DNA from: Prosthecobacter sp. SYSU 5D2
GTDB lineage: Bacteria > Verrucomicrobiota > Verrucomicrobiia > Verrucomicrobiales > Verrucomicrobiaceae
Length of the DNA stretch: 64,000 bases
NCBI RefSeq assembly: GCF_039655865.1
Contig: NZ_JBBYXL010000004.1
Location: 310,001 to 374,000, forward strand
Direction: 5' to 3'
Positions 49,890 through 57,878 of this stretch are shown here, one piece after another (within the stretch, counting starts at the first letter, position 1; each line of letters begins with the position of its first letter). Below the pieces are notes generated by a model that saw nothing but the letters and a program-made list of their open reading frames with translations, ran no database searches and had not been told where the DNA came from. Both the position numbers and the translations under genes were made by a program.

Positions 49890-51605
49890 CTACCTGCGCT
49901 TCTTTTTACCACGACCATGCAGGATGGCGCGGGCCTTGTCCTCTTCATCCAGGACGGTGGTGTATTTGTAGCTGAAGCCTTCCAGCTTTTTACGCTCGAT
50001 CTTCTGATTGATGAGGCGCTCGATGCTGGCGACGTAAGGCAGCTCCTCCGCGCTGAACATGGTGTAGGCATCGCCCTCTTTCTGGGCACGGCCGGTGCGG
50101 CCGATTCGGTGGACATAGTCTTCAGAGTTTTCCGGCACCATGTAGTTGATGACGTGGGTGACACCGCTGATGTCCAGGCCACGGGCGGCAAGGTCGGTGG
50201 CGACGATGACTTCAAACTCGCCATCGCGGAAGCCTTTGAGGGCGCGCTCACGCTCGCTCTGGCGGATGTCTGAATGCATCACGGCGACTTTGTATTCACC
50301 TTCCTGCTGGAGGGCTGCATAGAGCTGGTCTGCCTGCGCCTTGGTACGGGTGAAGATCATCAGGCTGGCGAAGTGGGTCTTCTTCAGGATGGCCAGCAGC
50401 AGTTCCTGGCGCTGGTCGCTGGCCACGGGATACATGTAATGGCTGACCGTCTCCGCTGGAGAGAAGCGGATGCCGATCTCGATGCTGGTGGGGTCCTTCA
50501 GCGCAAACTCGGCCAGCGTCTTGATCTGCGGCGGCATGGTCGCCGAGAAGAACAGGGTCTGGCGTGACTTCGGGGTACGCTCAACAATGCGCCTGACGTC
50601 CGGCAGGAAACCCATGTCCAGCATACGGTCCACCTCATCCAGGATGAGCACTTCCAGGTTCTCGAGGTTGGCGGTGCCGTCCTGCATAAAGTCAAGGAGA
50701 CGGCCAGGCGTGGCGACAACCACGTCCACGCCCTGTTGCAGGCCTTTGCGCTGCTTTTCATAACCGACACCGCCGTGAACGAGGAGCACACGGAGACCGG
50801 TATGCGCGCCGTATTTTTCAAACTGCTCCACCACCTGGGCAGCCAGTTCGCGGGTCGGTTCAAGGACAAGGCAGCGGAATTTCCCGGGGGCGCCCAGACG
50901 GCTCAGAGTGGGCAGGGCGAATGCGGCAGTCTTGCCAGTGCCGGTCTGGGAAGCACCGATGACATCGCGGCCTTCCATGACCACAGGTATGGCCTGGGCC
51001 TGGATCTGCGTGGGCTTTTCATAGCCCGTTTCCCTGACGGCGGCGAGAACGCCGTGGCTGAGACCGAGGATTTCAAAAGCTTCCGGGAAAGGGCCTTCAG
51101 GAGCCTGGGGGGCGGGAGGAGGCGGCAGGGCCTCGTAGTTTTCACGAGGCTTGGAATCGCCGGAATCCCGCTCACGGGCAGGGCGCTCACCGCGACGCGG
51201 ACGGCCATCGGGACGGTCGCCGCGCGGTTCACGGGCAGGGCGGTCTCCGCGTGGTTCACGCGGTGGACGGTCGCCGCGGGGCTCACGCGGTTCACGAGGG
51301 GGCCTGTCACCACGGGGTTCACGCGGCGCGCGCGGCTCACGCATAGGCTGGTCACCGCGGGGTTCGCGTGGCGGACGGTCCCCCCGCTCACGGCGTGGAC
51401 CATCACGATCCCGGCGGCGCTCTCCAGCCGGCGTGGCAGGAGCCGGTGCTTCGTCAGGGAACATGGATGCAGGATTGCGGGCTTCAGCCTTGGTCCCTGC
51501 TTTGGATTTCTTTTCGCCCAGGCCAATTGCTTTTTTAATGCCTGTCTTCAGGCGGCTCATCAGGGACGCTTTTTTCTTGGGCTCGGAATGTCTCGGTTCG
51601 CTCAC
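49890..51605 (-). CDS. DEAD-box RNA helicase with Arg/Gly/Pro-rich N-terminal tail
   Basis: 571 residues. The first ~165 contain a basic start (KKASLMSRLKTGIKKAIGLG) and repeats of the type REPRGDRPP, giving an intrinsically disordered, RNA-binding-like tail. The helicase core has the Q-motif region (GYEKPTQIQAQAIPVV), Walker A ASQTGTGKT, Ia PTRELAAQV, motif II as DEVD (LILDEVDRMLD) instead of DEAD, SAT (FFSATMP), motif V ATDLAARGLDI and motif VI HRIGRTGRAQ. The family remodels RNA in ribosome assembly, mRNA decay and the cold response. In most DEAD-box proteins the Arg-rich tail is C-terminal; here it precedes the core. Confidence 0.94.
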   Translation of the reverse strand: MSEPRHSEPKKKASLMSRLKTGIKKAIGLGEKKSKAGTKAEARNPASMFPDEAPAPATPAGERRRDRDGPRRERGDRPPREPRGDQPMREPRAPREPRGDRPPREPREPRGDRPPREPRGDRPAREPRGDRPDGRPRRGERPARERDSGDSKPRENYEALPPPPAPQAPEGPFPEAFEILGLSHGVLAAVRETGYEKPTQIQAQAIPVVMEGRDVIGASQTGTGKTAAFALPTLSRLGAPGKFRCLVLEPTRELAAQVVEQFEKYGAHTGLRVLLVHGGVGYEKQRKGLQQGVDVVVATPGRLLDFMQDGTANLENLEVLILDEVDRMLDMGFLPDVRRIVERTPKSRQTLFFSATMPPQIKTLAEFALKDPTSIEIGIRFSPAETVSHYMYPVASDQRQELLLAILKKTHFASLMIFTRTKAQADQLYAALQQEGEYKVAVMHSDIRQSERERALKGFRDGEFEVIVATDLAARGLDISGVTHVINYMVPENSEDYVHRIGRTGRAQKEGDAYTMFSAEELPYVASIERLINQKIERKKLEGFSYKYTTVLDEEDKARAILHGRGKKKRR

Positions 51606-51736
51606 AATGATATTGGTTAGGTAGTCGGTCAGGTCCTATCGGCCACACAGCACCACAATGCAAATAGAGGGGTGATGCAAATGCATACGGCGGATTGGTT
51701 CAGTACCTTTTGGGGCTTGTTAATATGCCACCTTTT

Positions 51737-51812
51737 TGGTGGAGCATAGCGGGTTCGAACCGCTGACCTCCTGCATGCCATGCAGGCGCTCTACCAACTG
51801 AGCTAATGCCCC
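51737..51812 (-). tRNA. tRNA-Ala(GGC)
   Basis: A 76-nt cloverleaf on the minus strand with the CCA end encoded (51739-51737). Acceptor GGGGCAT pairs with ATGCTCC; the D-stem is GCTC/GAGC; the anticodon stem CCTGC/GCAGG encloses the loop ATGGCAT, so the anticodon is GGC; the T-loop is TTCGAAC. The anticodon arm is nearly identical to E. coli tRNA-Ala(GGC). It reads GCC and GCT codons. Confidence 0.97.
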
Positions 51813-51817
51813 GGAAA

Positions 51818-51851
51818 TAAAAAAACCGGCTCCCCTTTTCTGGGGAGCCGG
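51818..51851 (-). terminator. Rho-independent terminator of the Sel1-repeat gene
   Basis: CCGGCTCCCC and GGGGAGCCGG form a perfect 10-bp stem (51826-51851) with a 6-nt loop. On the minus strand it is followed by a run of eight T (51825-51818). It lies 52 bp after the stop of the 51903 gene and 6 bp before the tRNA-Ala 5' end. Confidence 0.92.
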
Positions 51852-51902
51852 AGATTAGCGTCGGCACTTGTTTTGACAAGTGATTTCTGCTCTTTTTTTG
51901 AA

Positions 51903-53528
51903 TTACTTTTTCGCTGGAGCCGCAGGCTTGGCAGGAGCGGCCGCAGCGGGGGTGGTCTTCTTGCTGTCGTAGATTTTCTTGGCTTCGGCGATCTGGGCGG
52001 CGGTCATTTTGGCCTTCAACTCATCACGATATTTGACGGCCAGCTCAGCGCTGTTGGAAGCGTCCACAGCCAGGTCGGCATAGGCCAGGGAGCGGGCGAG
52101 GTCGGGTTCATTTTTGGCTGTCGCAAGACCACGCTCATACAGGCTGGCAAGGCGCAACATGGCGAGGGGTTCCCCCTGCTCTGCAGCATTGCTGTATTGA
52201 AGAGCAGCTGCGGTGGCATCGACAGAACCGCCGGCACCCGTTTCATACATCTGGCCAAGAGCCACCTGGCTGGCGGCAAAATTGCGTGAGGCAGCGCGCT
52301 GATACCAGCCCATGGCTGCAACGACGTCCTGGGCGACACCGGTGCCGTTCTGATATAGGCCGGCGAGGCGGTGCTGGGCCTGCGGAAGACCGGAATTGGC
52401 CGCGCGCAGATGGAAGGTGAAGGCCTTGGCAGGATCTTTGTCCACCACGGTGCCGGTTTCATAATAAACACCGACATTGTAGAAGGCCTCTGCGGAACCG
52501 TTCTGAGCGGCCAGGCGATAAAGGTCGAGAGCGCTTTTGGCATTCTGGACCACGATGGCTTCGGCGTCCGCAGCGTCGCTGGCTTTAAGGCCGGATTCAA
52601 AGTAGTTACCGAGGCGGAAAAGGGCCTGGGCATCGTTGGCGTTGGCGGCCTTGGTGTAATATTCCACGGCTTTCTTGAGGTCCTTGGGCTGACCGCCGAG
52701 GCCGTTTTCATAAATGGCACCCAGAAGGCGGTTGGCGGCGGCAAAGCCTTTAGCAGCGGCATCTTCAAACATTTTGATGGCAGCTGCAGGGTCTTTTTTG
52801 ACGAGCTGCTTGCTGCCTTCAGCCGGCGGATCACCATCAAAAAGGCGGGCTGCATAGGTGCTCATGGCCACGGCATTTTCCTGCTTGGTGGCTTCAATGA
52901 GGTAGTCCAGAGATTTCTGCTCGTCCTTCGGTAGTCCGGGAACGCCGGCTGCGTAGAGCTGGCTCAGACCCAGAGTGGATTCACCATCGCCTTCAGCACT
53001 GCCCTTTTCCAGGAGTGCACGGGCTTTGTCCACGCTCTTTTCAATGCCGCCTGCACCGGCAAGGTGCAGATTGGCAAGGAGACGGCGGGCGACCTTGTTG
53101 TTGGCGGCTTCGGCTTCCTGGATGAGCTTGACGGCTTCCTGCACACGCTCAGCGTCCTGAGGGAAGGCCTGAAGAAGGACCTGGGCCAGCTCCACCTTGG
53201 CCAGGACCTGGCCCTGGGCGGCGGCTTTGCGGAAGAGCTCAACGATCTCGTTGACGTTGCTGTTGCTGAGAACACCCCAGTGACCGAGGGCATACTGGGC
53301 ATCTTTGTCACCGTTCTTGGCGAGTTCATTGACCTTGGCCAGTGCTGCATTGAAGGAGGCGTTGACATCAGGCCCTTTCCCAGGCTGGTCTGCGGCAGCT
53401 TTTTGATCGGCGGCAAGCTGTGTCAGGATGGCTTCCAGGGCCGGACTCACGTTCGGCATTTCGGCGGTGTCAAGACCGGCGACTGCGACCATGGAGGCAA
53501 GATTAACTTTTAGGGCTGTGAGTAACAT
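51903..53528 (-). CDS. Secreted Sel1-like/TPR repeat protein
   Basis: About 541 residues from the ATG at 53528 (MLLTALKVNLASMVAVAGLDTA); an in-frame start 19 codons upstream lacks a signal-like character. At least nine Sel1-like repeats are visible, e.g. AAAKGFAAANRLLGAIYENGLGG, AANANDAQALFRLGNYFESG, AAQNGSAEAFYNVGVYYETG, AANSGLPQAQHRLAGLYQNG and AASRNFAASQVALGQMYETG, each with the A-x-x-L/YxxG pattern. The C-terminus is Lys/Pro/Ala-rich (PAAAAPAKPAAPAKK). Sel1 repeats mediate protein-protein contacts. The gene has its own terminator (51818-51851) and no operon partners. The partner is unknown. Confidence 0.88.
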   Translation of the reverse strand: MLLTALKVNLASMVAVAGLDTAEMPNVSPALEAILTQLAADQKAAADQPGKGPDVNASFNAALAKVNELAKNGDKDAQYALGHWGVLSNSNVNEIVELFRKAAAQGQVLAKVELAQVLLQAFPQDAERVQEAVKLIQEAEAANNKVARRLLANLHLAGAGGIEKSVDKARALLEKGSAEGDGESTLGLSQLYAAGVPGLPKDEQKSLDYLIEATKQENAVAMSTYAARLFDGDPPAEGSKQLVKKDPAAAIKMFEDAAAKGFAAANRLLGAIYENGLGGQPKDLKKAVEYYTKAANANDAQALFRLGNYFESGLKASDAADAEAIVVQNAKSALDLYRLAAQNGSAEAFYNVGVYYETGTVVDKDPAKAFTFHLRAANSGLPQAQHRLAGLYQNGTGVAQDVVAAMGWYQRAASRNFAASQVALGQMYETGAGGSVDATAAALQYSNAAEQGEPLAMLRLASLYERGLATAKNEPDLARSLAYADLAVDASNSAELAVKYRDELKAKMTAAQIAEAKKIYDSKKTTPAAAAPAKPAAPAKK

Positions 53529-53664
53529 ATGGGGTTGGTTTTTAAAGAACTCGGTTTTAGACCCGCCACGGCGGGAAGCGCTCATTTTTTCCGATTTTGT
53601 GCAAACAAATCAAGACTTTACCGCTTATTTGAGAAAATACTGCGAAAGAACCGGCGATGGAGTG

Positions 53665-54477
53665 TCAGAGGGCGATGACAGACACCTTTTTTTGGACGCA
53701 CTCAGCGACCATTTCCTCCTTGCCTAACAACAAGGTCATGCCGGCTTCCACGGCTATGACATCCACCCCCGCGGCTGCGGCGTTGCGAATGGTGTCCGGA
53801 CCGATGACAGGAACATCAAAACGCATGTCCTGTCCAGGCTTGGAGACCTTGGCCATCGTGGCCCCGCCCCGCCCCAATGCACCGCCGCGTTTGACCGCTT
53901 CATTGGTTCCTTCAAAGGCTTCGACGGCCAGGACGGTACCGTTTTTCACCACGACGGTCTGGCCGATGTCCAAGCGGCTGCTTTCCTTGGCAATTTTAAA
54001 GCCGTACTCGGCATCCTCCCAACGGCGTTTCTTGATGACCGGCCCTGCGACATGACCGGGCACCGGCATGAGCTCTTCCAGAAACGTGGTGGCGGGAAGC
54101 AGGGTGATACCGTCCTTGGCCAGTTCATCGCTGATGGCCCCAAAAAGCGTCTCGGCATTCCGCTGTTTCAGCCTGGCCAGCATCATGAGCAGACGAAGAT
54201 CCGGCCGGAGATCGAACAGATTGTTAGGCGCGATCTGGCCCACCATCACCACCTGCCTAACTTCTTGTTTGACAAAGAAGGCGATCATCTTGCTGAGCTG
54301 GCCCACACGAAACCATTCGATGGCATCCACCCTGTCCGCCAGTTCAGGCCTGGTTTCATTGACAAAAGCGGCCGCCACCAGACGCCGGACACCGGCCTTG
54401 CGCGCAGCCTGGACAAAGGTTTCCGGATAGATGCCGTTCCCGGCAATCAATGCAATGTTGGAGAGGTCTGGGGACAT
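53665..54477 (-). CDS. lpxI: UDP-2,3-diacylglucosamine pyrophosphatase LpxI (DUF1009)
   Basis: A 270-residue protein with the LpxI pattern. The N-terminal domain begins NIALIAGNGIYPETFVQAARK and contains VGQLSKMIAFF and VGQIAPNNLFDLRPD. The C-terminal catalytic domain has IGQTVVVKNGTVLAVEAFEGTNEAVKRGG, MAKVSKPGQDMRFDVPVIG and AGVDVIAVEAGMTLLL. LpxI hydrolyses UDP-2,3-diacylglucosamine to lipid X in lipid A biosynthesis, replacing LpxH. Its presence shows that the organism makes lipid A, so a Gram-negative envelope. It sits 3 bp downstream of the zinc-ribbon gene. Confidence 0.95.
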   Translation of the reverse strand: MSPDLSNIALIAGNGIYPETFVQAARKAGVRRLVAAAFVNETRPELADRVDAIEWFRVGQLSKMIAFFVKQEVRQVVMVGQIAPNNLFDLRPDLRLLMMLARLKQRNAETLFGAISDELAKDGITLLPATTFLEELMPVPGHVAGPVIKKRRWEDAEYGFKIAKESSRLDIGQTVVVKNGTVLAVEAFEGTNEAVKRGGALGRGGATMAKVSKPGQDMRFDVPVIGPDTIRNAAAAGVDVIAVEAGMTLLLGKEEMVAECVQKKVSVIAL

Positions 54478-54480
54478 GGG

Positions 54481-54771
54481 TCAACGGGCGGCCATGATAT
54501 AACCGAGCAGCATCACAGCCAGTACAATGGCTGCCACCCAGCGCCAGAAAATTTCTTTGGATGCAGTTTTGCGCGACGAGCCGCTGCCGAACTCACGTTC
54601 GGCAAATTCGTCATAATCGAAGTCTTCATCCGGGAGGTCCAGGCCGTCATACCGGCTGTTGTCTTTTTTCCAGCCCGACTGGGCGCAGGCACCGCAGTCA
54701 TCACAGGCCTCCTGTCCACGCGGCACCCACTCACCGCATGCAGGGCACTGACCTGGAGGCTTGAATGACAT
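54481..54771 (-). CDS. Small zinc-ribbon protein with C-terminal membrane anchor
   Basis: A 96-residue protein. Residues 9-29 contain CPAC...CDDCGAC, a zinc ribbon. An acidic, Asp/Tyr-rich linker follows (DLPDEDFDYDEFAE), and residues ~77-94 form one hydrophobic helix (WVAAIVLAVMLLGYIMA). It resembles the zinc-ribbon-plus-anchor layout of the gene at the left edge of the window. It lies 3 bp upstream of lpxI and 47 bp from the aminotransferase gene. Function is unknown; co-transcription with lpxI may link it to envelope work (inference). Confidence 0.8.
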   Translation of the reverse strand: MSFKPPGQCPACGEWVPRGQEACDDCGACAQSGWKKDNSRYDGLDLPDEDFDYDEFAEREFGSGSSRKTASKEIFWRWVAAIVLAVMLLGYIMAAR

Positions 54772-54818
54772 GGGGAAAACGGCTGGCAGAAGTTGCAGGT
54801 CTGCCAGCCGTGCAGGGG

Positions 54819-55898
54819 TTAGAGCTTGGCCAGGCTGTCATCCAGGGCGGCGATGACGGTGCCGATCGTTTCATCGGTTTCATCACCCATGTTGGAGATG
54901 CGGAAGGTCTTGCCCTTCAGCTTTCCGTAACCCCCGTCAATGATGAAGCTGTGGTTCTTCTTCAAAAGACCGATGAAGGCGGCAACGTCAATGTTGCGGT
55001 TGTTGGCCACGCAGGTCAGCGATTTGGATCGGTAACCTTCCGGGGCGAAGAACTCGAAGCCGTTTTTCCGCACCCATTCATGGACCATGCCGTTGAGCCG
55101 GGCATGGCGCGCATAGCGGTTTTCCAGACCTTCGGCAAACATGGCCTGGAGCTGATGACGGAGACCGTAGATGAGGCTGATGCAAGGGGTGCTCGGCGTC
55201 ATGCTTTTTTCGCCATTGGACTTGAACTCAAGGAAATCGAAGTAATAACCCCGGTCATTGATCGTGGCTGCGCGGGCCATGGCGGCTTCTGAGGCGGCAA
55301 AAAGGGCCAGACCTGGAGGCAGTGCAAAGGCCTTCTGGCTGCCGGTCAGGAGGACATCAATGCCCAGTTCATCAAAGTTCACCGGCACCGTAGTAAAACC
55401 GGAGACGGAATCGGTGATGAACATCACATCAGGATATTTCTTCTTCAGCGCAGCAATTTCAGCCAGGGGGCTGAGCACGCCGGTGGAGGTTTCATTGTGA
55501 ATGAAAGTGACGGCGTCAAACTCACCGGTGGCGAGGCGTTTGTCCATCTCCTCAGCGAGGATGGGCTGTCCCCACTCCACCTGATAAGCCTCGGCTTCCT
55601 TGCCGCAGCGGCGGGAGACATCCAGCCACTTGTCCGAAAAGGCGCCGTTGCAGCAGTTGAGGACCTTTTTCTTCACCAGGTTGCGGATGGAGCCTTCCAT
55701 GACGCCCCAGGCGGAGGAGGTGGAAAGAAAGACCTGCTGTTTCGTTCCAAAAAGCGTCTGGAGCTGCGGCTGGATCTCTGCATACAGATCCTGGAAGCCT
55801 TTGCCACGATGCCCCATCATGGGCTGGGACATGGCCGCGAAGGTGGCGGGACTGACTTCGACGGGACCGGGGATATAGAGTTTGACGTGAGTGCTCAT
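54819..55898 (-). CDS. Class V PLP aminotransferase (alanine-glyoxylate / serine-pyruvate type)
   Basis: About 359 residues from the ATG at 55898 (MSTHVKLYIPGPVEVSPAT), which starts exactly at the conserved LYxPGP region. The longer open frame upstream has no family character. Motifs: SQPMMGHRGKGFQDLYAEI, FLSTSSAWGVMEG, HNETSTGVLSP, ITDSVSGFTTVPVNFDELGIDVLLTGSQKAFALPPGLA (summarised), where Lys in SQKAF binds PLP. Substrate is undecided between alanine/serine with glyoxylate and related amino donors; the family includes phosphonate-linked and photorespiratory-type enzymes. Gap to the DUF4340 gene is 109 bp. Confidence 0.9.
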   Translation of the reverse strand: MSTHVKLYIPGPVEVSPATFAAMSQPMMGHRGKGFQDLYAEIQPQLQTLFGTKQQVFLSTSSAWGVMEGSIRNLVKKKVLNCCNGAFSDKWLDVSRRCGKEAEAYQVEWGQPILAEEMDKRLATGEFDAVTFIHNETSTGVLSPLAEIAALKKKYPDVMFITDSVSGFTTVPVNFDELGIDVLLTGSQKAFALPPGLALFAASEAAMARAATINDRGYYFDFLEFKSNGEKSMTPSTPCISLIYGLRHQLQAMFAEGLENRYARHARLNGMVHEWVRKNGFEFFAPEGYRSKSLTCVANNRNIDVAAFIGLLKKNHSFIIDGGYGKLKGKTFRISNMGDETDETIGTVIAALDDSLAKL

Positions 55899-56007
55899 GG
55901 AATGGTTGGGCCTGCAGCAGGCAGATAAAATGGGCCGGGAAGGTAGAACCAACGCGCCTGCGTGCAACTGCGGATGCAAGGCAAGTGATACCCGCGGCGG
56001 ACGGCGC

Positions 56008-57867
56008 TTACTCCTCCTTGAAAACCGGCTGGAGAACTTCCAACAGCGCGGTGCGGGTGATGTAAAAAACATCCGGCCCATTATCCACCTGGCCAAAATA
56101 CAGGGCGGTGGATTCCATGCCCTCCTGGGTGGGGGCGAAATTCAGGGTGATGTCCCGTGTCGGTCCGGTATTTGTGCCAGGCTCGCCAAGGGTCACCACG
56201 ATCCGCAGCGCGGGCTTTTGGAGGGCGGTGATGGCATTGGTCGCATCGGCAGACCAGTCCTGCACATTCATCCGGGCCAGCAGGCCGGCCAGGCGGTCGG
56301 CTTTCACACGGTCAATCTGGGGCGTGATGTCCCGCTGGGCACGTTCACCTGTCCACTGGGCGGTGGCGGGATCATAATTCAGGATGAGGGGAGGATTGCT
56401 GCCGAGTGAAAGGCTGATCCTGCGGAGGGCAAACTGGGTGAAACGCAGCACGCCCAGCCCTTTCCATTTGATGCCCTCCTGCGGGATGCTGGGCAGAAGG
56501 GAGGCGTCAATCTGGTAAACGCTTGGCTCCGTTTCATACTTGGCAAAGAACTCGGTGCGCTCCGCATTGGCACCGAAGAGGATTTTGAATGATCGTGCCT
56601 GTTCATCCGCCAGTGTCAGGGTGAGGAAAGGCTTGTCGAGCCCGTAGAGGCTGAGATTGGCCGCTGAATCAGAGGCATAACTGCGAACGGCATGGCTGTT
56701 TAACGCTTCAAAGAGGCGGGAAACGCGGTCGCCATTGGCCGGCTCCACGCGCTCATTGCGCAACAGGAACCAGGAGCCCGATTTCTTGGCCAGGACAACA
56801 GTGGGGAAGATGACGGAATCAATGCGAATGCCAGCCATTTTTTCTTCATCAATGCGGGTCAGCATGCGGTCGCGAAGGTCATTTGGCTGGGCCCAGAGGT
56901 CCTTCAAGGATTTGGAAACAACCGTGAAAACCGGGCGCCGGTGACTGGACGTGGCCTTGGTTTCCATTGCATCTGCCAGGGGTTTGGTGAGGGTGATTTC
57001 CACCGGTTTCGACTCCTCCCCCTCGGCAGCTGCTGAGGTGATGGTGACCTTCAGCGTCTGCGCATTGAGATCCGCATTGCTTGTACCTGGTTCAGGAGCG
57101 GCGGGAGAAGCCCCGCCGGAAGCTTCGACAGCATCTTTGATTTCAAGATTGAGCAGAGTGGACAAAAGCTCGCCAATTCTTTCCTTGCTGCCGCGCGTTT
57201 GGAGAGGTTTGACGAGAATCCAGTCGCCATCCTTGTTGACGCGCTGCAGTTCGATCTGGCCACCTTCCTGGACCAGTTTGACTCCGGTGACATTTTCGGC
57301 GGGCACCCTGACGAGCTTGTTGTCACGCCAGTCTTTGGGAGCGGGGTTCAGCAGTTCCGGCAGGGTGGTCTTCACCACATAATAAGCCTCTTTATCAGTG
57401 TCATTGGATTTCTGAACGCCCAGATAATGGCTTCCTTCCAATGCGGACGGTGCTCCCAGCCAGATCTCCAGCACTTCTTTGCTGCCCGCCATCAGGCGGA
57501 GCTTGTGCCGGGGCTGGTCCAGGGCGGTCTTGGCCCAGCCGGCACTGTCAAATTCGTCCCGGTGCACTCTTTCGATCCATCCGATGGCCTGGAGCTCTGT
57601 GAACAGCTTGCTGACTTTTTCAGAATCGGCGTGATCATTAAACGGACGCCGCACCCACCAGGTCTTGCCTTCGCTGGCCAGCGTGACTCCATCCCCGCCG
57701 CTGGAATCAATTTCAAACTGGGTGATTTCCGACTTGTTGAACTTGACGGGGCCGCGCTTCATCTCCTGAAGTTCACGTGTGGAGGGAAGATAGCGTTCAA
57801 TGCCAAGAATGACGGCTCCCAGCCCGACGGCAAGAAGCAGCAAAAGAACCGTGGTGCGCAAATGCAT
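56008..57867 (-). CDS. DUF4340 protein, ABC-cluster partner
   Basis: A 619-residue protein with an N-terminal membrane anchor (TTVLLLLLAVGLGAVILG). The rest is beta-rich: ITQFEIDSSGGDGVTLASEGKTWWVRRPFNDHADSEKV is DUF4340-like (summarised), followed by WLGAPSALEGSHYLGVQKSN and later repeats (LYGLDKPFLTLTLADEQARSFKILFG). DUF4340 genes normally follow GldG-type genes in ABC transporter clusters of Planctomycetota, Verrucomicrobiota and Bacteroidota, as here. The role is unknown; it may bind an exported or cell-wall ligand. It starts 11 bp after the GldG-like stop. Confidence 0.88.
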   Translation of the reverse strand: MHLRTTVLLLLLAVGLGAVILGIERYLPSTRELQEMKRGPVKFNKSEITQFEIDSSGGDGVTLASEGKTWWVRRPFNDHADSEKVSKLFTELQAIGWIERVHRDEFDSAGWAKTALDQPRHKLRLMAGSKEVLEIWLGAPSALEGSHYLGVQKSNDTDKEAYYVVKTTLPELLNPAPKDWRDNKLVRVPAENVTGVKLVQEGGQIELQRVNKDGDWILVKPLQTRGSKERIGELLSTLLNLEIKDAVEASGGASPAAPEPGTSNADLNAQTLKVTITSAAAEGEESKPVEITLTKPLADAMETKATSSHRRPVFTVVSKSLKDLWAQPNDLRDRMLTRIDEEKMAGIRIDSVIFPTVVLAKKSGSWFLLRNERVEPANGDRVSRLFEALNSHAVRSYASDSAANLSLYGLDKPFLTLTLADEQARSFKILFGANAERTEFFAKYETEPSVYQIDASLLPSIPQEGIKWKGLGVLRFTQFALRRISLSLGSNPPLILNYDPATAQWTGERAQRDITPQIDRVKADRLAGLLARMNVQDWSADATNAITALQKPALRIVVTLGEPGTNTGPTRDITLNFAPTQEGMESTALYFGQVDNGPDVFYITRTALLEVLQPVFKEE

Positions 57868-57878
57868 GATGATAGAGG

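Noticed and set aside
51170-51400. Short near-tandem direct repeats resembling a CRISPR array.
   Set aside because: They are in frame and encode REPRGDRPP-type protein repeats of the DEAD-box helicase; repeats are imperfect and there are no unique spacers.
3912-54260. Recurring heptamer GTTAGGC (either strand), about a dozen sites such as 13201, 18984, 43714 and 54225.
   Set aside because: The hand count is near the number expected by chance for this base composition; sites lie mostly in codons and show no strand or position pattern. A genome-wide count would settle it.
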